Of a DNA stretch of 64,000 nt, positions 57,761 to 64,000 are shown piece by piece. Location of the stretch: positions 29,804,441-29,868,440 of the forward strand of contig OX421506.1 of NCBI GenBank assembly GCA_949126835.1, in the 5' to 3' direction. Source of the stretch: Anisus vortex. Taxonomy: Eukaryota; Mollusca; Gastropoda; Planorbidae. The notes under the pieces were generated by a model. That model ran no database searches, had not been told where the DNA came from, and saw only the letters and a list, made by a program, of their open reading frames with translations. The position numbers were made by a program, and so were the translations under genes. Numbering within the stretch: the first letter of the stretch is position 1; each line of letters opens with the position of its first letter.

Positions 57761-58195
57761 TTTAACTTTCAAAATTCAGACTGCTACGTTATTGCTGCAT
57801 CTATTACTCGTATTGATACTTTCATTTAGTTAAGCTGTTGTGAATTAATCTGTGTGAAGTAGGGATGTTAAACGAAAACCGGAATTCGAGAGGAAATCAT
57901 TCATAACTGTGTCCCACGATTTATTTATATTTTTATCTCGAACAAATATTTTTAAACCATGTTTGATTCGCACAAAGCAATACATTAACATTATATTCCT
58001 TGCAAACACACTTTTGTCAGAGGCGACTTATGTGACCATTATATATATATTGATTTTTTTAGAGCCATTCATTATCACTGTTTGTTCTCTACCTATAAGA
58101 ACGTCTTGGATCCACTGATATAAGGGACCAGAGATGCCAAAAAAAAAATACAGTTTATTTTTGTAAACTAGTATGCTGAACTTTATCAACTGCTT

Positions 58196-58312
58196 AAAGA
58201 TAGATAGATAGATTAGATAGGGCCTATATAGATAAAGATATAGCATGGATAGAGGCGCTATAAGAAGGGCCCATAATACAATAATAATAGTATAGATAGA
58301 TAGATAGATAGA
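58196..58312. repeat. short (GATA)n tracts
   Basis: Two short TAGATAGATAGA runs about 75 bp apart. Confidence 0.85.
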
Positions 58313-58559
58313 TGTCTAAATAAAGAAATAGATTTCACATAGAAATATCCACTTGAAAAAACCCCCACTAAAAACACATCACATGATTTGTTACTCCTCT
58401 ACTATTAAATGTGTTTATGCATGGTTACTAATACTAGCCAGTTCTATTAATAGCATAAGTGACTGAATTGCTAATCTGCACACCACTTAGCTAGTTCCCA
58501 AACATGCAGTATAGCAAAATGAAGACAAGTTATCTCTAATTATTCGTAGGCATTTTACG

Positions 58560-58960
58560 AGTCGAGAGGCGATCTATTTTCCTTCCTGGCCCTCATGTGG
58601 CTAAGTCAGTGCCTCACATAGGGGTGGGCAGAGGGGGCATATGCCCGTTTGCGGCACTTCCAGGCGGGCGGCAAATGTAGTCTATATATAGCAAATATAG
58701 CACTAAGCAAGCAGTTACAGTATGCAAGGGGGGCGGCGCTGAAACTTTTGCCCTGGGGCGCCAAATAAGCTTGTAAAGGCACTGTGTGGCTTAAGGGGCC
58801 AATCCTGGAATTGCAGGCACGGTCACACTGGATGCCGATGAATGCAGCGGAGGGGGACCATACTTTTTTTTCCACCTTCTTGTTCCTTGTGTGATCCTCT
58901 CCTGCAAGCCGGGAACCTTCTTTGATCCCTGCCCTCCAAGTGGGCCTATCCTAACTATAA
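58560..58960 (-). mobile_element. LINE 3' end interrupted by a hAT-like MITE
   Basis: On the minus strand WRAGIKEGSRLAGEDHTRNK leads to FIGIQCDRACNSRIGPLSHT, a C-terminal finger like that at 39294. At 58611..58788 the coding is broken by a segment with inverted ends CAGTGCCTCACATAGG and TTGTAAAGGCACTG. The end LSHMRA continues beyond it. Confidence 0.7.
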
Positions 58961-59195
58961 TAAACGTTTAAACCTGAATCGCTCAAATCTAATCATTCTA
59001 TTTATTTGAAATAACAACACAGTGATAAAAGTCTCTACAAGGATTAATTCTTTAAAAATTTGCTTCATCCAGCATGGCATATTGGAATTAAATTGGTTTG
59101 TGGAAAAGGAAAAACCTAAAAGGAAAACAAAACCACCTAAAGCGCTTTTTTAATTAATTAGAGTAGTAGTATTTACCAATTATGGTAAAGTACCC

Positions 59196-59432
59196 TTAAT
59201 AAGGCCGGTTAAGCAGCGTTCACCAGCTTCTGTAACCTCGGCATTGTGGGGCCATCACAATGCACAGCCGCATTTACTTTACCCCAAGTAAGGTCATGTA
59301 CCCATCAGAGCCGGGTGAACTTGGGGAAACCCTCCAGACCAGAGAAAAACCCTAATCCTCACCAGGATTCGAACCCGGGACCTTCGGTATGGCAGTCGAA
59401 CGCGCTACCGCACGGCAACCATGCCCCTTACA
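59196..59432 (-). mobile_element. tRNA-derived SINE, family 2 (best-preserved copy)
   Basis: On the minus strand: GGTTGCCGTGCGGTAGCGCG (A box), GGTTCGAATCC (B box), then a body with TCTGATGGGTACATGACC and a 3' part GAACGCTGCTTAACCGGCC. The B box is a perfect match to the pol III consensus. It is not a functional tRNA gene, since the acceptor stem is absent. Confidence 0.85.
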
Positions 59433-59440
59433 GCTTGGAC

Positions 59441-59508
59441 TTTTTTTTGTAGACTGGTAGACTGGTAGACTGGTAGACGACTGGTAGACTGGTAGACTGG
59501 TAGACCTA
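59441..59508. repeat. short (GACTGGTA)n tandem array
   Basis: About seven units of 8 to 10 bp (TAGACTGG), next to the head of the family-2 SINE. Confidence 0.9.
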
Positions 59509-59671
59509 CATTAAACCAAAGACTAGTTAAAGAAACAGTTATGACTAGGAATATTGAAATAGACTATTAAAAACTAAAAAGAAAAAAACTATGCACACAA
59601 CACAATTTGTTTGAAGCATGTTGACAAAAGTAGTAAATACGTCTACGAACTAGAATCTAGTCAACGTTATC

Positions 59672-59768
59672 TTCTCTTATATGTTACAGACCCTCCTTCT
59701 ATATAGAAGATTATTGCTTCCAACGTTCATCCGTGGTCCGAGTCTAGTCTTGCATCTTTATTAATGTC
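59672..59768 (-). mobile_element. LINE 3' UTR fragment (YSFFP family)
   Basis: Contains TTACAGACCCTCCTTCTATA and CATCCGTGGTCCGAGTCTAG. Severely 5' truncated; ends where another LINE begins. Confidence 0.8.
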
Positions 59769-60900
59769 GCCAAATAACAGCGCATTCAAAACAGTGCCGC
59801 TCGCCCAGTCATGCGTAAGTCAAGGCGAGATTCTGTGACAGTTCTCCTGCGTCAGCTCCCTGTGAAAGCCAGAATCGAACATAAAATTGCGCCACTTTGC
59901 CACCAGTGCCTTTATAATAATGAGATGCCGTCCTATCTCAAGGAACTAACTAAACCGTATGTTCCGCAAAGAACACTTCGTTCTGCCGACTCCTCGCTTC
60001 TGGAAGTGCCCCGCTTCTCTCTGAAGACCGTTGGCCTTAGAGCCTTCTCAATTCTCAATATCCCGTCCGAAGGTGTGGAATCTACTTCCCATTCAACTCA
60101 AGCAAACAAGCTCCATTGATACCTTCAAAAAGAACTTAAAAACTCATTATTTCAATATTTAGCTTAGTTAACATGCTTTGGAGCCCTACTGTCTTATCTA
60201 TATGCTCTCTCTTATTCTTTATCGCTCCCAGTGGAGCATAAGGCATCAACATAGTTCCGCCAGGCCTCCCTATCCTGGACGAGCCATCTGATTTCATGCC
60301 ATGTTTTGTTGGTGGCCTTTGCTTCCTCGTCCATTGTCCTCCTCCACGTTCCCATTGGCCTTCCCCTTCGCCTTTTCCATTTCAATGCACTGCCTGGGAG
60401 CCTCTTTTAGTCCATGCGGAGGATGTGACCCAGCCATCTCCATCTTCTTTTCTTGATTTCCTCGATGATGAAGTTTATTCCAGTTCTCTTGCGAACTTCA
60501 CTGTTGGCGATGTGGTCTTCCCAGTTAATCTTTAGTATGCGTCGGAGACATCTTCCTTTAAACCATCTAAGGCGGCTTTCGATTTTGGTATTGGTCTTCC
60601 AGGTCTCTGCAGCATAGAGAAGGACTGAGCGTACATTTGACTTGTATAGATTCAGTTTTGTTCTTAGTTGCAGAGAGGATGACTTCCATATTTTCCCCAG
60701 TTTTTACCTATATGCTAGGTCGATTATTGTTTTGTTTTAATTGTTTGATTTGTTCTATGTTTGTAAAGTTTTGAATCATCATTTAGTTTTGTATCTCTTG
60801 GCCTATAGATTGTATCCGTCTTCTTTGTTGTTATGTTAAATGCGCTCTGAGCTTACATTATGTTTTTTGGTAGCGCTATACAAATGTCATTATTATTATT
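59765..60900 (+). mobile_element. LINE 3' end (RT C-terminus plus 3' UTR), interrupted
   Basis: Encodes RRDSVTVLLRQLPVKARIEH, LCHQCLYNNEMPSYLKELTK, YVPQRTLRSADSSLLEVPRF and SFKKNLKTHYF-like end, the usual 'LHWLPV..RI..K' tail of CR1/Jockey-like elements. The 3' UTR resumes at 60717 and ends in GCGCTATACAAATGTCATTA and an ATT repeat. Interrupted by the insertion at 60207..60707. Confidence 0.82.
60207..60707 (-). mobile_element. LINE fragment nested in another LINE
   Basis: On the minus strand it encodes SVLLYAAETWKTNTKIESRL, RRILKINWEDHIAN, RRWRWLGHILRMD and RRGRPMGTWRRTMDEE, a non-LTR RT C-terminal region with one or two breaks. It is flanked by CTATATGCT at 60198..60206 and 60708..60716, the target duplication. 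Confidence 0.85.
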
Positions 60901-60904
60901 ATTA

Positions 60905-61098
60905 TGTTTTATATGATGTTAAGTTACTGTTTCTTTCTGGTTTGTTCAGGCAACCTATTCTATGCCCGAAAGCCACTCGGGAAGAAAGAGTACTTATATG
61001 CATTTGTTCTCGCATGAGGGATAAGGAAAGTGTTTTTGTCTTTATGTTTATCTGAGCTTTGCAACGGGTTGTTATTGGGTTGTATTTCTAAATTAGAG
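60905..61098 (-). mobile_element. LINE 3' end fragment (YSFFP family)
   Basis: Complement of the coding end: GGTTTGTTCAGGCAACCTAT and CTCGGGAAGAAAGAGTACTT. The 3' UTR is missing. Confidence 0.8.
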
Positions 61099-61219
61099 TT
61101 TAATGCCTTATTATTATAGTTGCCGACTCGTGCACTATAGGACAGAAGGGTAAAGAGTAAAGTAGTAATAATACGGCCTTAAAACAAGCTGGCCAAACTT
61201 GAACTGGAGCCCATACAAC

Positions 61220-61546
61220 CAGAGCCGTATATAGGATTGTAGGGGCCCTGTTACTAAATTTATGTGGGGGCCCCTCGTGGCCTCGCCCTGCCTTCCACAT
61301 GCCTCAGAAAAGTGCCGTTAATTCATGTTACGTTCTGTAAAATCATAAATTGTATGTTGCGCTTAGCTTGGTTGAACTTGAGAGCGATTAAAATTGTAGG
61401 GCAATAAATGCAATTTTATTTTACATTGTCAATGACAGAAAGGGGATGTCACTAAAAAAAATTCTTTTAGTGATGTGTGGGGGCCCCTTCTGTGTGGGGG
61501 CCCCTGTTCCAATGGAACATGTGGAACATGCCTAAATACGCCACTG
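61220..61546. mobile_element. TIR element (CAGAGCCGTATATAGG ends)
   Basis: Left CAGAGCCGTATATAGG and right CCTAAATACGCCACTG form an imperfect inverted repeat (12 of 16). Rich in GGGGCCCC words. Second copy at 56467..56680. Confidence 0.68.
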
Positions 61547-61555
61547 CCTACATCA

Positions 61556-61935
61556 CCGCAGAGCGATAAACAAGGTCACCACTATTTACAATATCGTGAA
61601 CCGCCACGTGGAAATGTCCACGCAGCCAGGTCGAATCCATCAGCTCAAGCTGCATGTCCCACATGCACGCACCGACGTCTACAAATATTCTTCTTTTCCC
61701 GTCAGCCATTGGGCTGTGGAACACCCTGGACCAGGCCTCCATCACTGCCCTTACTGTTCCGGTATTCAAATCGTCACTGAAGGGCTGGACTAAAAACCTA
61801 AAGTGACACTCTGTCATTTGTTTATAATTGTTGTTTGTGATGGGTTTTTTTATTTTATGTTTAGTTAAATTGTGGACTCTTTCCTCGATCCTAACGGGGT
61901 CGGCACATTATTATTATGAAGAAGAAGAAGAAGGA
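61556..61935 (+). mobile_element. LINE 3' end, third family
   Basis: Encodes TTIYNIVNRHVEMSTQPGRI, LHVPHARTDVYKYSSFP and, after a shift, SITALTVPVFKSSLKGWT. The 3' UTR contains GATCCTAACGGGGTCGGCAC and ends in AAG repeats. Confidence 0.82.
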
Positions 61936-62487
61936 ATGTCTTTAAATTCTTCTTGAATGACTCTTTTGTCGCAGTGTTTTTTTAGTGTCTCATGTAAGCT
62001 GTTCCACAGTGAAGGCGCCAAGAGTCTTTTTCCTGTGACTATCAAAACATGGAATTCTCAGGAGAGACCGTGTTGATGAGCGCAGTATCTTTAATGGCAC
62101 ACGCTTTGGTATGAGCTCTTTGAGATAGGCAGGTGCGGTGCCTTCCACGCATCCATAGTCAAGGGAAATAATCTTGTGATCAATGCGCTTCGTCACAGGG
62201 AGCCAGTGGAGCTCTTTGAGAACTGGGGTGATATGGTCATGCTTCTTTACTCGTGACACAATGCGTGCTGCAGTATTCTGAACTTTCTGTAGTCTTTCTA
62301 GTTGGTTCTGGGGTAACCCCCACAGGCAAGTGTTACAACTCCAGTCTTGACTGTATTATAGCGACAGCAATAGCATTGGCTGTTTTTCTATTAATTAGAG
62401 GTCGCAGCTGACCCAGGGCACGAAGATGAAAAGAGCAGGCCCTAACCACAGTACTGCTGTGTGGACCTAGTGTTAGTTTATTGTCAA
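61936..62487 (-). mobile_element. LINE RT C-terminal fragment
   Basis: On the minus strand: LTLGPHSSTVVRACSFHLRA, INRKTANAIAVAIIQSRLEL, CNTCLWGLPQNQLERLQKVQ, then HDHITPVLKELHWLPVTKRI and LKILRSSTRSLLRIP. This is the classic CR1/L2/Jockey-like C-terminus, with one frame change near 62260..62335. Confidence 0.85.
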
Positions 62488-62692
62488 TAATAAAGCATAT
62501 AAGTACTCTTTCTTCCCGAGTTGCATTCGGGCATAGAATGGGTTGCCCGAACAAACCAGGAAGACCAGTAACTTAACATCATTTAAAAAATCAATAAAAT
62601 GCAAGACTAGACTCGGACCACAGATGAGCGTAGGGCGCAATAATCTTCTTTATAACAGAGCGTCTGTAATATACAAGATAAGATATTGTCGA
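62488..62692 (+). mobile_element. LINE 3' end (YSFFP family)
   Basis: [24 protein letters not shown] coding end, then GCGCAATAATCTTCTTTATA and CGTCTGTAATATACAAGATA. Confidence 0.82.
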
Positions 62693-63660
62693 AACATTAT
62701 CATTTATTAGTCAAGATGAGGATCTAACACTAACACATGATAATATTAATTATAATCTGATCTCAGTTTAATTGAGATGTCCTTGCTTATGTATTTCTAA
62801 TCGACGCTGGAGAAGTATTAACATTAAACGGAATAGACACATTGTAATCATACAAAATGGGTAGTTAACGTAATGTTTAAAAATATACATACAAATTCTT
62901 AGTCATATAATCTTTATTTATATAATTTGCAAATACTTTTTACAGTTTGATCATTTTTAATTGTAAGCCATTTATTATTTTATAAAACAAACATATTAGA
63001 AATATCAGCGCAAATCAAACGGTTTAATTATCTCCCTTTAATATAATCTATTGTAATATAGCAAATAATACTAACTAATTATTATTCTTTTGTATAAAGC
63101 TAACAATAAGGTCTTCACTACAAGATTTAATTATAAGAGCATTGAATTAACCTGCAAAATACCCTGCATTAATTGTTTGTCCATTTACGGAGTTTATCTT
63201 TTAAACATTAATAATTACAGAAATTACATAATATATTGCTATTAAAAAGGTCGCTTACAATGAATAGATTAGTGATACAAATACATTTATCTTAGGCCTA
63301 TAATTTTTTTTTATGTAATTAGTCTGTAATCAATTAATGAGCACTTTTTTAAAATGCTTTACGCTGATTGTTTAATATCGGATACATAGGCTATATAGTT
63401 ACTTCTAAGTGTAAGTTGAACCAAAAGCTGAAAGTAAAAAAGCGAATGCCTAACAGTTAAGGAAAGCAGATGACTTTCTTAAGCAGCTTCCTTCCAGATC
63501 TTTTCCACAATTGGACACACTTGGATGCCCATTCTTCTAATGATTAAAATTCAACTTGCCGCATTTGAAAATCGCCAATATCCCTACACTTAAAAACATA
63601 TCTACATCTAAGAAGGTTGTAGTAAGATCAAACCAGTTAGGCTTGGTGTGGTATGAATTG
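62693..63660 (-). mobile_element. truncated hAT copy
   Basis: Colinear with the inner parts of 21527..23773 (TCATACAAAATGGGTAGTTA, TATCTCCCTTTAAT, AGCAGATGACTTTCTTAAGC, GAAGGTTGTAGTAAGATCAA). No terminal repeats. Confidence 0.7.
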
Positions 63661-63699
63661 AATTGAATTGTTGAATTTCCGGCTCATCAACATCGAAGG

Positions 63700-64000
63700 T
63701 TATATAGGGCCTTTTTGATAACGTTGTTGTCATTTTTCTCTTGTATCCATTTTATTGTTCTTATATCTTTAAATTTTGTTGTACAGTTGTATGTCTTTAA
63801 TATAGTTTATTATATGTTTTGGTTTAATTTTGCTGAAAAGTTCATGAAGAGTTCTACAGTAATAGAATTTACGTCGAATGTCATCAAATGTATTACATTC
63901 CAACAAAATGTGAGACACTGTTAAGTTGGCGTTGCAGAAAGCACACATTGGGGCCATTTCTCGTTTTAAGATAAACGAATGTGTTAGTTTCGTATGTCCT
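63700..64000 (-). mobile_element. LINE ORF C-terminus, cut by the window end
   Basis: The minus strand encodes MAPMCAFCNANLTVSHILLE, then CNTFDDIRRKFYY. The C-x2-C...LTVxHILLEC finger marks the C-terminal tail of Jockey/CR1-type elements that carry an RNase H or its remains. The ORF continues to the right of 64000. Confidence 0.8.

Noticed and set aside
59340..59432. Possible tRNA gene
   Set aside because: A and B boxes are good, but there is no acceptor stem pairing, and the same head is followed by a repeated body in other copies. It is a SINE.

Overview
This is a eukaryotic, AT-rich, repeat-dense window with small exons and kilobase introns. Nothing prokaryotic is present. Gene structure and repeat content suggest a lophotrochozoan, perhaps a gastropod mollusc. 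That placement is inference; the sequence contains no rRNA or mitochondrial marker to fix it.

Two protein-coding genes can be assembled exon by exon, both on the minus strand. (1) 28046 down to 857 holds an ADAM17/TACE-type membrane metalloprotease. Nineteen coding exons join without a phase break into 615 codons: signal peptide, prodomain with a KVCG cysteine switch, RKKR furin site, zinc protease domain, disintegrin domain and part of the membrane-proximal domain. The transmembrane and cytoplasmic exons lie left of position 1. The zinc motif HEFGH is completed by a 6-nt microexon at 14459..14464; leaving it out keeps frame but removes the catalytic Glu. (2) 45738 down to 32189 holds a complete three-exon gene for a 174-residue four-helix protein of the claudin/PMP22 type. 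A decayed paralogue of its last exon lies at about 52165..52335.

The rest is mobile DNA and its remains. It includes a non-LTR element rearranged by twin priming with a 13-bp target duplication (39244..42098), and about nine 3' ends of a second LINE family. A tRNA-derived SINE shares a 3' tail with that LINE, and a second tRNA-derived SINE family has seven copies. hAT elements carry 8-bp target duplications (2995..3207, 21519..23781, 31003..31224, 32930..34847, 35169..35536, 45881..47203). piggyBac-like elements are flanked by TTAA (16954..17457, 25152..26363, 32595..32675). There is a mariner-type transposase relic and a LINE nested in another LINE (60198..60716). Tandem arrays with units of 4 to 50 bp lie mostly inside introns.

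Layout: 1..28 kb ADAM17 with intronic repeats; 28..32 kb a gene-poor spacer with two TIR elements; 32..46 kb the claudin-like gene with the inverted LINE in intron 1; 46..64 kb a spacer of nested transposons, SINEs, LINE 3' ends and the paralogue relic. I found no operon-like, CRISPR or novel defence system. The freshest observation is the catalytic microexon.
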